Below are positions 44,479 to 52,730 of a DNA stretch of 64,000 nucleotides, piece by piece. Within the stretch, counting starts at the first letter, position 1. Every line of letters begins with the position of its first letter. A program made the position numbers and the translations under genes. Source of the DNA: JAFAMS01 sp963715815. GTDB taxonomy: Bacteria > Vulcanimicrobiota > Vulcanimicrobiia > Vulcanimicrobiales > Vulcanimicrobiaceae. The DNA lies in contig OY970278.1 in assembly GCA_963715815.1 (NCBI GenBank), positions 2,232,001 through 2,296,000 on the forward strand, written 5' to 3'. The notes beneath the pieces are model-generated. The model was not told where the DNA came from. It did no database searches and worked only from the letters and a program-made list of their open reading frames with translations.

Positions 44479-45266
44479 CAGAGCAACTTCTTTTCTTTGA
44501 GAAAATCGAAGATCGCAGTTGCGCCTTCCGCACCGTCGGAAGCATTGACGACACGGCCTTTGGAACGCGCCGGCGGCGTCGCCAGCTCGAGCAGCTCAGT
44601 CTTTGCGCCGTCGGTACCTGCCGCACGCGTGAAATCGACGTCGGCAAGCGAGAGCATCTTGATTTCCTTTTTCTTGGCACCCATGATGCCTTTTAGCGAC
44701 GGGTAGCGCGGCTCGTTGATCGCTTTCGTCACGGACACGAGCGCCGGCGTCGCGACGCCAACGTCGATGTAACCCAAATCCGTTTCGCGCTGCGCAGTGA
44801 TCGTCGTTCCATCGGAATCGATCTTACGCACGTACGTGAGGCCTGGAACGCCGAGCAGCTCGGCAAGAAAACCGGGAAGCTCACCCGTGGTCGCATCGGT
44901 CGACTGCGTACCGCATAGAATTAAATCGAATCCGGTCTTCTTCAGCGCAGCTGCCATCGCGTGCGCCGTGCCCGCGACGTCCGAGCCTTCGAGCTTTGGA
45001 TCGCTGAGCATCACCGCATCGTCCGCGCCCATTGCAAGCGCTTTGCGCACGATTTCTTTTCCGCTCTCGGGCGCCATCGTAAAAATCGTAACGGTCGAAC
45101 CGTCGTTGCGCTTCTCGCGCAGTTGCAGCGCCGCCTCGATCGCGTATTCATCGAATGGATTGAGCACATTCTCGACGCCGGTGCGCATGAGGCGCTTCGT
45201 CCCAGGATCGATTCGCTTATCGGCGTTGGTGTCCGGCACCAACTTTACGGTTACAACGATTTTCAT
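44478..45266 (-). CDS. etfB: Electron transfer flavoprotein beta subunit
   Basis: 262 residues beginning MKIVVTVKLVPDTNADKRI, with the AMP/nucleotide-binding segment FDLILCGTQSTDATTGELPG and the DLGYIDVGVATPALVSVT loop. Pairs with EtfA. ATG 45266 is the family start; a TTG two codons earlier is the only alternative. No clear ribosome-binding site. First gene of the etf-aceE run. Confidence 0.95.
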   Translation of the reverse strand: MKIVVTVKLVPDTNADKRIDPGTKRLMRTGVENVLNPFDEYAIEAALQLREKRNDGSTVTIFTMAPESGKEIVRKALAMGADDAVMLSDPKLEGSDVAGTAHAMAAALKKTGFDLILCGTQSTDATTGELPGFLAELLGVPGLTYVRKIDSDGTTITAQRETDLGYIDVGVATPALVSVTKAINEPRYPSLKGIMGAKKKEIKMLSLADVDFTRAAGTDGAKTELLELATPPARSKGRVVNASDGAEGATAIFDFLKEKKLL

Positions 45267-45271
45267 AGCCA

Positions 45272-45285
45272 AACCGGGGCCGGTT
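45272..45285. promoter_or_regulatory. Palindrome directly upstream of etfB
   Basis: AACCGGGGCCGGTT, a 6-bp perfect inverted repeat with a two-base centre, lies 5 bases before the etfB start on the minus strand. Its position overlaps where a ribosome-binding site would be. It may be an operator or an RNA hairpin controlling etfB. Confidence 0.4.
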
Positions 45286-45313
45286 CGTGCCTGGAAAGGG
45301 GGACTCCTACCCT

Positions 45314-46168
45314 TTAGTGAGCGACGAGAACTGCGACCGCTTCGTCTTCGACGACGCTCGGCGCTTCTTCACGCGTTTCCGCAGCAAGCGACATTCCCCA
45401 GCGCACGACAGTGCGTGCTTCGACGAGGTTGAACAGTGCCTCGACCAACAGTCCAAGGACCGATATCGTCACGAGTCCCGAGAAGATTGTAGGCGTCTGC
45501 AAATAGTATCGAGCGTTGCTGATGTACCAACCGAGGCCACCTTTTGCTCCGGCTACACCAAAAATGAGCTCCGCAGCGACGACCGTTCGCCACCCGAAGG
45601 CCCACGATGTCTTTGCGCCGGTTATGATCTGAGGCAACGCACCGGGAATCAAAACATCGAAAACCAGCCTCGGACCGCGCAATCCCAAATTTTGCGCAAC
45701 CATACGCAACGTCGGTGAAATCGTTCGGAACCCGCTTTCCGTATTGAGCGCTACCGGCCAGATCGTCGCGAGCGCCACGACAAAAATAATCGAATTCGCG
45801 TCGATGCCAAACCACAGCATTGCAAGTGGCAAGACCGCGATCGCCGGAAGCGGATTGAAAAGGGACGTCAATACGCGTAAGAGATCGTGGCCGACGCTCG
45901 AGAGGACGCCGAACGCGGCGAAGACGATCCCCAGAGCACCACCGATCGCCATGCCGACGATCAGAACTTCGAGAGTATGCGCCGTTGCGTCGACTAGTGT
46001 TCCGTTCTTGATGTCAGCGCCGAGCGCCAGCGCAATGTCGGTCGGCGAGGCGAAAAGAAGCTGTGAGATGTGAAACTTCCAGAGCGACCATTGCCAAATG
46101 ACGAGGATCGCAATGACAAGAATCGCCCGGCGCACGATTGATGGAAGATTCGTCCAACGCGGCCTCAT
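45314..46168 (-). CDS. NitT/TauT-type ABC permease
   Basis: 284 residues with about six membrane segments and the permease loop (AQNLGLRGPRLVFDVLIPGA) of the nitrate/sulfonate/taurine importer family. It forms the channel with the upstream ATPase and binding protein. ATGA overlap with the ATPase gene. Substrate not deducible: sulfonate, nitrate, bicarbonate or a pyrimidine precursor are all possible. Confidence 0.9.
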   Translation of the reverse strand: MRPRWTNLPSIVRRAILVIAILVIWQWSLWKFHISQLLFASPTDIALALGADIKNGTLVDATAHTLEVLIVGMAIGGALGIVFAAFGVLSSVGHDLLRVLTSLFNPLPAIAVLPLAMLWFGIDANSIIFVVALATIWPVALNTESGFRTISPTLRMVAQNLGLRGPRLVFDVLIPGALPQIITGAKTSWAFGWRTVVAAELIFGVAGAKGGLGWYISNARYYLQTPTIFSGLVTISVLGLLVEALFNLVEARTVVRWGMSLAAETREEAPSVVEDEAVAVLVAH

Positions 46169-46917
46169 GCGGCAGCGCCCTCATCGAGGAGCTGGTGCAG
46201 ATACGAGACTGCTTTGCTGCCGGCGGATTTGACGTCGACGATCTCGCGAACGCGTCCGGGGCCGCGCGTAAGCACGAGCACGCGATCGCCGATCGCTGCC
46301 GCTTCTTCGATCGAGTGCGTAATCAGCACGATAGATAATCCCAGACGCTCGTGAATCGCGAGCAATTCACGCTGCATGCGCGTACGCGTGATCGCATCGA
46401 GGGCACCGAAGGGTTCGTCGAGCAGCAGTAACGTCGGTTCGAGCGCGATTGCGCGCGCGATCGCCGCGCGCTGTTTCATTCCGCCGGAGAGCTGGTGTGG
46501 ATAGCGGTCGGCGGCGTGACCGATGCCGACGAGATCGAGAACCGCATCAGCGCTTCTGTGGGCTTCGTCTTTTGAGACACCGCCTTTCGTGACGCGCAGC
46601 GCGTATGCAACGTTACCGCGAATCGTATGCCACGGAAAGAGCTGATCGAAATCCTGAAAGACGACCATCCGATCGGGCCCCGGAGACGCAATCGGCCGGC
46701 CTTCGATCGTTAGACGTCCGCTGCTCGGACGCATGAATCCGCCGATTGCTTTCAGCAACGTCGTCTTTCCACAACCGGACGGACCAATGACGACGAACTT
46801 CTCGCCGCGCCCAACCTCAAACGAAATGCTGTCGACTGCGACGACATGCTTGCCGCTGCGTTCGCGGTACGTCATCGTCAGGTCGCGCGCGACGACGACC
46901 GTGGAAGCCTCGTTCAG
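46165..46917 (-). CDS. NitT/TauT-type ABC ATPase, apparent CTG start
   Basis: About 250 residues: Walker A GPSGCGKTT, signature LSGGMKQR, Walker B LLLLDEPFGALD, and the H-loop VLITHSIEEA. The conventional start upstream (47064) lies deep inside the binding-protein gene and adds unrelated sequence; the next ATG downstream would remove the first beta strand (STVVVARDLTM). CTG 46917 overlaps the binding-protein stop as CTGA and has GGAG 7 bases upstream, so a CUG start is inferred. It energises the permease at 45314-46168. Confidence 0.9.
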   Translation of the reverse strand: MNEASTVVVARDLTMTYRERSGKHVVAVDSISFEVGRGEKFVVIGPSGCGKTTLLKAIGGFMRPSSGRLTIEGRPIASPGPDRMVVFQDFDQLFPWHTIRGNVAYALRVTKGGVSKDEAHRSADAVLDLVGIGHAADRYPHQLSGGMKQRAAIARAIALEPTLLLLDEPFGALDAITRTRMQRELLAIHERLGLSIVLITHSIEEAAAIGDRVLVLTRGPGRVREIVDVKSAGSKAVSYLHQLLDEGAAA

Positions 46918-47900
46918 TCGCCGGCTCCGTTCATGAGCGGCAACTCGAGATCTCGAATCGAGCCTGGCGCCTTGTTCAACATGCCGATATCTTTCATGAA
47001 CACGGCGGTCTTCACGAAGCCGCGCGGGACGGTCGAATACTCGAGACCCGGCTCGCGCAACCATCCGAGATATTGACCCGCGGGAACCTTACCGCCCGAA
47101 TCTTGCATCAAGATATCGGCAAAGCCGCCGGGACTCTTGTGAATGTAGTCGGTCGCGCGCCCAAGCTGTTCGGCAAAATAATGCACGAATTCCGGATACT
47201 TGCTGCTGAACGCATCGGTCGTGTAGACGCAGTTGAACGTCATCCGGCCCGTCGCTTGCCAGCTGCGGAACACGACGTGTCCACCATCGGCCACTTCTTC
47301 GAATTGAAACGGCGGTGAGCTCATATGTGCATCGAGCTGCCCGTTCTTGAGCGCGACCAGACCCAAAGGATGCTGGATGGCAATGATGTTCGTATCGAGG
47401 GCTTTGGCATTACCCAACTGCTGCTGACACCCCATGCGCAATGCAATGGCTTGAATTGCGTCGGGTGACGGCATGCCGATCTTCATCCCTGGCTTGATGT
47501 CTTTGAGGCTCTTGATCGCCGGATTTCGCGTGACCATCCATAGATCCATCAGATCGAGGCCGCCGATCAGCTTGTAGCCGACCCCGCGATCCCAACCGAT
47601 AAGAAATGGTCCAGACCCGCCGGCGCCGATCGCGATATTCCCCGAGATAATGCCGTCGCGAATCGCATCGCCGTTCGTCAGAACCGGCCAATCAAAGCTC
47701 GTCCCCGGATACTTTTTTTCAAGTACCTTCTGATATTTCATCACCAGCAGGTTGCCGTATCCGATTCCGGGCTGAATCGCGATGGTTAAGGTCGATGGCA
47801 GAGGCGGGTCGGCGGCGAGTGTCGGCTTCGGCAAAGCAGCTGTCGAAAATGCGGCGGCGCCGCCAGCAAGAACCGCGCGCCGCGAATACGTGTCGTGCAT
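46914..47900 (-). CDS. NitT/TauT-type ABC substrate-binding protein with Tat signal
   Basis: 328 residues. The N-terminus has a twin-arginine signal (SRRAVLAGGAAAF) and the mature part has the NMT1/SsuA-type fold: LTIAIQPGIGYGNLLVMKY, IGAGGSGPF, and AHMSSPPFQFEEV. It captures a small ligand outside the membrane. ATG 47900 has a strong GGGAGGGG box 4 bases upstream, marking it as the first gene of the importer operon. Confidence 0.9.
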   Translation of the reverse strand: MHDTYSRRAVLAGGAAAFSTAALPKPTLAADPPLPSTLTIAIQPGIGYGNLLVMKYQKVLEKKYPGTSFDWPVLTNGDAIRDGIISGNIAIGAGGSGPFLIGWDRGVGYKLIGGLDLMDLWMVTRNPAIKSLKDIKPGMKIGMPSPDAIQAIALRMGCQQQLGNAKALDTNIIAIQHPLGLVALKNGQLDAHMSSPPFQFEEVADGGHVVFRSWQATGRMTFNCVYTTDAFSSKYPEFVHYFAEQLGRATDYIHKSPGGFADILMQDSGGKVPAGQYLGWLREPGLEYSTVPRGFVKTAVFMKDIGMLNKAPGSIRDLELPLMNGAGD

Positions 47901-47941
47901 GGATCCCCTCCCGTCCCGGAACGTCCGTGAACGTTGTTACG

Positions 47942-48730
47942 TTACGCAACTCGGCGGCGCGACCATGCTAAGGCCGCGCTTGCGACCAAACAAACCGCAA
48001 CCGCAACGACCGATGCTTCCGGGCCGAACGAGCCCCCGGTCAGGATATCCGGTCCGGCAATCCTCGCGCTGAAGAGCGATTCGTGCACGTTGATTCCTGA
48101 GACGTTCGTGCCATAGATAATGCTCTCCGAGAAATTCCAACCGGCGTGAATTCCAATCGGGAACCACAAACTTTCGGTTACGGCGTACGCAATCGCCAGC
48201 AACACACCGGCTTCGACTGCGATTGCGACACTGCTGATCACCGTCGCATGGGGATTGAATGCGTGGATCGCACCGAAAAGCACGGCCGATATCGCGAGTG
48301 CAATCCACGGACCCCAAAGATCGCGACACGTCCGAAAGATGAATCCGCGAAAGACGACTTCTTCTGCTACGGCATCCGCGAGCAACGCAATGAAGGCGAC
48401 CACGAACGCCGTACTCCACGACCGGCCGGTGATGTGATAGTCACCAGCGAGCGCGATGGTCCCGATCGTTATTGAAAAGATGACGAGACCGAATAATAAG
48501 CCCAGGACGATCAGACGTGCCATCCGCCTCGGTGCGATTTCCGTTGGAATGCGCCGTTCGACGTATCGTTCGTATCCGGCATAGACGATGATCGCCAGCA
48601 ACAGGATGATAACGGCAACGGCAACGTGCGGAATGTGCACTTTCTCGAACAGCCACTGCACGCCGACGAGGACCGCCGTAAAGACAACGATCCCGAGCAG
48701 CATAATGCCGAGCCGTTTAAGGATCTGCAT
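47942..48730 (-). CDS. CPBP-family intramembrane metalloprotease
   Basis: 262 residues, about seven to eight membrane segments, with the CAAX-protease/bacteriocin-processing motifs ADAVAEEVVFRGFIFR (the EExxxR motif) and FGAIHAF, plus HAGWNF. Such proteins are glutamic or metal-dependent proteases in the membrane. The start ATG 48730 overlaps the end of the upstream HNH gene by 14 bases. Target unknown. Confidence 0.88.
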   Translation of the reverse strand: MQILKRLGIMLLGIVVFTAVLVGVQWLFEKVHIPHVAVAVIILLLAIIVYAGYERYVERRIPTEIAPRRMARLIVLGLLFGLVIFSITIGTIALAGDYHITGRSWSTAFVVAFIALLADAVAEEVVFRGFIFRTCRDLWGPWIALAISAVLFGAIHAFNPHATVISSVAIAVEAGVLLAIAYAVTESLWFPIGIHAGWNFSESIIYGTNVSGINVHESLFSARIAGPDILTGGSFGPEASVVAVAVCLVASAALAWSRRRVA

Positions 48731-49082
48731 AAGCTTGCGCTTCCCTTCCGTTAATCCCGACTGGCACTACGGCCAACCTAACCTTTTTGTTTCGCCCGCA
48801 GTAGGTCGACGTTAAACTGTGGCAATTCGGACACAACAACCGAAGGTTTTCTAACCGATTGTCTCTGTTGACACCGTTCACGTGGTCGAGATGCAGTGAA
48901 AGGACCTTTCCGCGCCACGTCCTGATGCTGCATTCCGCGCATGCCGGCTTTAGGAATCCATCCTGCAAGAGTCGCTTCTTCAAGAGCGACGTACTACCGC
49001 GATAGGCGCTAGAGGAAACGAGTATTTCCGTCAACGGAATCTTCCTCGCCCAGTTATGGGAACGCCCGCGTAGATGCGCCAT
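48717..49082 (-). CDS. HNH endonuclease
   Basis: 121 residues with a treble-clef HNH fold: CAEC zinc pair, LHLDHVNGVNRDNRLENL catalytic segment, and CPNCHS second zinc pair. This is the phage-like and intron-like family of small HNH nickases or homing enzymes. It starts at ATG 49082, 249 bases from the intron-containing tRNA-Leu and divergent from it. It may be a free-standing relative of an intron homing enzyme, or an unrelated selfish gene. Confidence 0.85.
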   Translation of the reverse strand: MAHLRGRSHNWARKIPLTEILVSSSAYRGSTSLLKKRLLQDGFLKPACAECSIRTWRGKVLSLHLDHVNGVNRDNRLENLRLLCPNCHSLTSTYCGRNKKVRLAVVPVGINGREAQAYADP

Positions 49083-49331
49083 TCCGAGCCAGTGCGAAGT
49101 ATCTAGGTTGAGTCGTGCTATGCGTCCATACAGCGGTTTCCACCAGCCGGGACTCGACCGAGCAACCGAAGGGCATGCGCTGCGGACCGGGCTTCTCGAA
49201 TCGCCATTTCGAGTGTTTGCGAATCTAATTTCATCGCTTTATTCTCATCGACTTGCGTGCCAACAGTCTTGCACTTTAATTTCGAAAAGAAGGCTCAATG
49301 CCGTAAGGCAACCGAATGAATCAGGGTCACC

Positions 49332-49627
49332 GGGGTGGTGGCGGAATCGGTAGACGCAGCAGACTTTTATTGGAGCCGATCGGTTGGAAACAGCGATCGG
49401 GATGCGCTCAAATTCGGTGAACTCTTCCGTCGATGAGACGATGACAACGCCGAGCCAAGCCGCTTACGCGGAAGGTGTAGAGACTGGACGGGCGCGGCCT
49501 AAGTGAGAGATCCTCATACGGTCAAGGCACAGTCCGGACCACAAACGTTAGATCGGTGGCGAAAGCCATAGTGGTAAGAAAATCTGCAGCCCGAAAGGAC
49601 GTCCGAGTTCAAGTCTCGGCCACCCCA
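49332..49627 (+). tRNA. tRNA-Leu(UAA) interrupted by a group I intron
   Basis: The 5' exon (49332-49366) has acceptor GGGGTGG, a D arm and the anticodon stem GCAGA followed by CTT. The 3' exon (49579-49627) has AAAA, stem TCTGC, a long class II variable arm, the T arm CCGAG-TTCAAGT-CTCGG and acceptor CCACCCC plus discriminator A. Joined, the loop is CTTAAAA with anticodon UAA; the intron lies between U34 and A35, the same position as in cyanobacterial and plastid tRNA-Leu(UAA). CCA is not encoded. Confidence 0.93.
49367..49578 (+). ncRNA. Group I self-splicing intron, 212 nt
   Basis: Core elements in order: internal guide GAG (49373-49375) pairing with exon CTT, with a U-G pair at the splice site; P element AAATTCGGTGAAC (49410-49422); Q around 49446-49461 (CGCCGAGCCAAGCC); R (49473-49492) containing GTGTAGAGACTGGACGGG; S (49524-49535) ending CACAGTCC; and a terminal G at 49578. 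P7 can form between AGACT in R and AGTCC in S. The order and wording match the cyanobacterial tRNA-Leu intron (subgroup IC3). No ORF lies inside; the size is near the smallest known. Confidence 0.92.
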
Positions 49628-49631
49628 ATAA

Positions 49632-50552
49632 TTAGCCGCCGTGCTTCTCGATGAGATATCCGTAGAGAAGGTCGCGTTGCGAGACGGTGCATTCGGCGAC
49701 ATTGAGGATGCCGAGCGCCTCGTCGGCAATTAGTAGACCTGCCGGGAAAATGTCGGCGCGTTGCGGGCTGATGCGCGGTTGCACGCGGCGGACCGGCGTA
49801 TCCATCGCTAAGAATCTTCGCGCGAGATCGGTCAATGTTGCGCGCGTGAGAACGACGCCGTCGATGTCATCACGTTCACGATCGGTGACGATCGCAGCAG
49901 CGTTGAACATCGTTCCGCCGACGGCGAAGACGGCGCTCGGGTCAAGGAAATCGGCGAGCGGCGCGAGCCGCGTGCGCGCGTAATCGCGCGCTTCTTTTTC
50001 AAGTTCCGGAATGTCGCTTGGGACTTCGGCGCCGAGCAGCGCCGGAATCGCTTCAGAGAGCCGCACCGCGCCGATCTCGCAGGAGACACGCCCCTCGACG
50101 TGCCCTTTGCCCGTCGCGTATTCGGTGCTGCCGCCGCCGATGTCGATCACACCGACGGGCTCATTGTGCGTGCGGTTTGCGGTCGCACCAATGAACGAGT
50201 ACTCGGCTTCACGCGGTCCGGAAAGTATCTCGAGTCGCGCGCCGAGCCGGCGTTCGACCTCTTGCGCGAATTGCTGGCCGTCCGATGCGCGTCGCATCGC
50301 GCTCGTCGCAATTGCGCCGGCGTCGGCGCCGTGGGATCGCACTTCGCGCGCGTAGTCGTCGATCACGCTCAGCGTTCGCTCTCGCGCCTCGGGATCGAGC
50401 GGCCCGGCCTCTTTGAGGTTTGCCCCTAAGCGCGTACCAATCGAATGATGGACGATCGGTTCGAGTCTTCCGTCGACGCTTTTGCGGACGATCAAGAGAC
50501 GCGTTGAATTCGTCCCGATCGAAACGACAGCGTGAAGCCTCACCGCGTTCAT
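49632..50552 (-). CDS. Ppx/GppA family phosphatase
   Basis: 306 residues of the ASKHA exopolyphosphatase/pppGpp phosphatase family: VVSIGTNSTRLLIV at the N-terminus, AIATSAMRRASDG, VIDIGGGSTEYA phosphate motif, and FAVGGTMFNAAA. It cleaves polyphosphate or converts pppGpp to ppGpp. ATG 50552 is chosen; the frame remains open to 50642 without homology. It starts 38 bases from the divergent allantoinase start. Confidence 0.88.
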   Translation of the reverse strand: MNAVRLHAVVSIGTNSTRLLIVRKSVDGRLEPIVHHSIGTRLGANLKEAGPLDPEARERTLSVIDDYAREVRSHGADAGAIATSAMRRASDGQQFAQEVERRLGARLEILSGPREAEYSFIGATANRTHNEPVGVIDIGGGSTEYATGKGHVEGRVSCEIGAVRLSEAIPALLGAEVPSDIPELEKEARDYARTRLAPLADFLDPSAVFAVGGTMFNAAAIVTDRERDDIDGVVLTRATLTDLARRFLAMDTPVRRVQPRISPQRADIFPAGLLIADEALGILNVAECTVSQRDLLYGYLIEKHGG

Positions 50553-50590
50553 GGCGGACACTACGGCACGGCGCCGAAACGAACCCGTCG

Positions 50591-51496
50591 ATGCGCGATT
50601 ACGTAGGATACGGCGCACGGCCGCCTCATCCGCGCTGGCCAAAAGGCGCCCGTCTAGCCGTGCAAATCGTCATGAACTACGAGGAAGGCTCGGAATACTC
50701 GATCGGTGACGGCGACGGCGTTTCCGAGACCTACCTCACCGAAGTTCCGGGCGCGACGCTCGGCCCCGGCAAGCGCGATCTCATCGTCGAGTCGATCTAC
50801 GAATACGGAAGCCGCGCCGGTTTTTGGCGCTTGATGCGCATCTTCGAAGAGCGCAAGCTCGGCGTCACCGTGTTCGGCGCCGCGCTCGCGCTCGAACGCA
50901 ATCCGGAAGCGGCCGCTGCGATCCGCTCCGCCGGACACGAAGTCTGCTCTCACGGCTGGCGCTGGATCGGCTTTCAGGATATGAGCGAAGCCGAGGAGCG
51001 CGAGCAGATGCGGCGCGCCGTTGCGTCGATCGAGCGAACGATCGGCGAGCGTCCCTACGGCTGGTATTGCCGCTACGCGCCGAGCTCGAATACGCGGCGG
51101 CTCGTCGTCGAAGAGGGCGGCTTCCTCTACGATTCAGATGCTTACAACGACGACTTGCCGTATTGGGTCAACGTCTCCGGAAAACATCACCTCGTCATTC
51201 CATATACACTCGATGTCAACGACATGAAATTTTCCGTGCCGCCCGGCTTCTCGTCGCCGAGCGGGTATTTCGAATACATGCGCGATGCCTTCGACGTGCT
51301 GTACCGTGAAGGTAAGACTGCGCCGAAAATGATGTCGATCGGTTTGCACTGCCGCCTGGCCGGCCGTCCGGGACGCGCCGCGGCGCTCGAACGATTCCTC
51401 GATCACGTCGCACAGCACGAAGATGTTTGGGTCTGCAAGCGCGTCGACATCGCGCGCCATTGGATCGCGAATCATCCGCCGGAGGCAGGCCATTAG
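50591..51496 (+). CDS. puuE: Allantoinase PuuE, polysaccharide-deacetylase fold
   Basis: 301 residues with the PuuE-type start (VGYGARPPHPRWPKGARLAV, NYEEGSE), a NodB-like deacetylase core (AGHEVCSHGWRWIG) and a C-terminal LHCRLAGRPGRA. PuuE hydrolyses allantoin to allantoate and replaces the classical amidohydrolase allantoinase in several urate gene clusters. ATG 50591 is chosen because it gives the family N-terminus. It is followed without gap by the allantoate amidohydrolase. Confidence 0.9.
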   Translation: MRDYVGYGARPPHPRWPKGARLAVQIVMNYEEGSEYSIGDGDGVSETYLTEVPGATLGPGKRDLIVESIYEYGSRAGFWRLMRIFEERKLGVTVFGAALALERNPEAAAAIRSAGHEVCSHGWRWIGFQDMSEAEEREQMRRAVASIERTIGERPYGWYCRYAPSSNTRRLVVEEGGFLYDSDAYNDDLPYWVNVSGKHHLVIPYTLDVNDMKFSVPPGFSSPSGYFEYMRDAFDVLYREGKTAPKMMSIGLHCRLAGRPGRAAALERFLDHVAQHEDVWVCKRVDIARHWIANHPPEAGH

Positions 51497-52730
51497 CAAG
51501 ATCGTCGAACGTCTCGCCCAGCTTTCGGTTCTTGGGCGGTACGATGGCGGAATCGATCGCGGCTTGGCAACTCCAGAAGAACGCGCCGCGCGCGAACAGT
51601 TCGCCGGCTGGGCGCGCGCCAACAATTACGCATTGTCGCAGGATCGCGTCGGCAATCTCTTCGCCCGGCGTGCGGGAAAACGCAAGGATGCGGCCCCGAT
51701 TTTGGCCGGTTCGCATCTGGACACGGTAAAAACGGGCGGCGCATACGACGGCGCGTACGGGGTCGCCGGTGCCATGTGTGCGCTCGAGCTTCTCGACGCG
51801 CGCAATATCGCGACCGAGCATCCGATCGAAGCAACTGCGTGGGTCGGGGAAGAGGGAAGCCGCTTCCCGCTTGGATGTTTGGGAAGCGCCGTTTTCGCGG
51901 GACTCACACCCGCGGAGCACGCGCTCGCGCTTACCGATGAAACCGGAACCACGCTCGGTGATGCGCTCGCAAACGAGAACGGCGGTTTGCTGCGCGATGT
52001 ACCACAGCGTGCAAATAACGACGTCGCCGGATACGTAGAGCTTCATGTCGAGCAAGGCCCGATTCTCGAACGCGCCGGCGCGCGAATCGGTATCGTTACC
52101 GCGATCGCCTCGCAGCGGCGCTTTCGCGTGACGCTCGAGGGCGAGAGCGGTCATGCCGGAACCGTGCCGATGGCGATTCGTTCCGACTCACTCGGCGGCG
52201 CTGCCGAAATTATTCTTGCGATCGAATCGAGGGCACGCGCACTTGGAGAAGCCGTCGTCACCGTCGGCAAGTTGACGGTCGAACCCGGATCCACGAACGT
52301 GATCCCCGCGCGCGTCAGCTTCAGCGTCGACATGCGCTCACCGTACGATGCGCACGTTGATGCGATCGAACAAACATTGCGCGATGCGATGTCGCGAGCG
52401 ACATCGGCACGTCGCGTGCGCACTTCGATCGAAGCGCTCGAAGGACGCAAAGCAACGCCTATGACGCCGCACATGCGCGAAGCGATTCGGCGAGCCGCGA
52501 ACTCAACGGGAGAGCGCAGCATGGATGTTCCGAGCGGCGCCGGTCACGATACGATGTGCATCGCCGCAATTGCCCCGGTGGCGATGATTTTCGTTCCGAG
52601 TATCGGCGGCGTAAGCCACGTCGGCGTCGAGAAAACCTCGGACCCGGACCTCGAGCTCGGGGTCGAAACGCTCGCCGCTGCACTCGTCGAGGTTGACCGC
52701 GACCTAAGGGCTAAATCCCTCCGGGGATGA
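51492..52730 (+). CDS. allC: Allantoate amidohydrolase (M20 family), apparent ATT start
   Basis: About 412 residues, M20/HyuC-type metallo-amidohydrolase: GSHLDTVKTGGAYDG metal loop, WVGEEGSRF, ELHVEQGPILE and SGAGHDTM. It converts allantoate to ureidoglycolate, CO2 and ammonia; N-carbamoyl amino acid hydrolases are the main alternative. The first conventional codon (ATG 51423) lies well inside puuE, and the next usable one is after the first helix. ATT at 51492-51494 overlaps the puuE stop and has GGAGG 6 bases upstream, so an AUU start is inferred. Confidence 0.9.
   Translation: MSKIVERLAQLSVLGRYDGGIDRGLATPEERAAREQFAGWARANNYALSQDRVGNLFARRAGKRKDAAPILAGSHLDTVKTGGAYDGAYGVAGAMCALELLDARNIATEHPIEATAWVGEEGSRFPLGCLGSAVFAGLTPAEHALALTDETGTTLGDALANENGGLLRDVPQRANNDVAGYVELHVEQGPILERAGARIGIVTAIASQRRFRVTLEGESGHAGTVPMAIRSDSLGGAAEIILAIESRARALGEAVVTVGKLTVEPGSTNVIPARVSFSVDMRSPYDAHVDAIEQTLRDAMSRATSARRVRTSIEALEGRKATPMTPHMREAIRRAANSTGERSMDVPSGAGHDTMCIAAIAPVAMIFVPSIGGVSHVGVEKTSDPDLELGVETLAAALVEVDRDLRAKSLRG

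Noticed and set aside
46165..47064. Longer ABC ATPase starting at 47064
   Set aside because: The added 49 residues are out-of-frame sequence of the binding-protein gene and unlike any ABC ATPase N-terminus.
49269..49331. tRNA promoter with TTGCAC as -35
   Set aside because: No acceptable -10 hexamer at the right distance.
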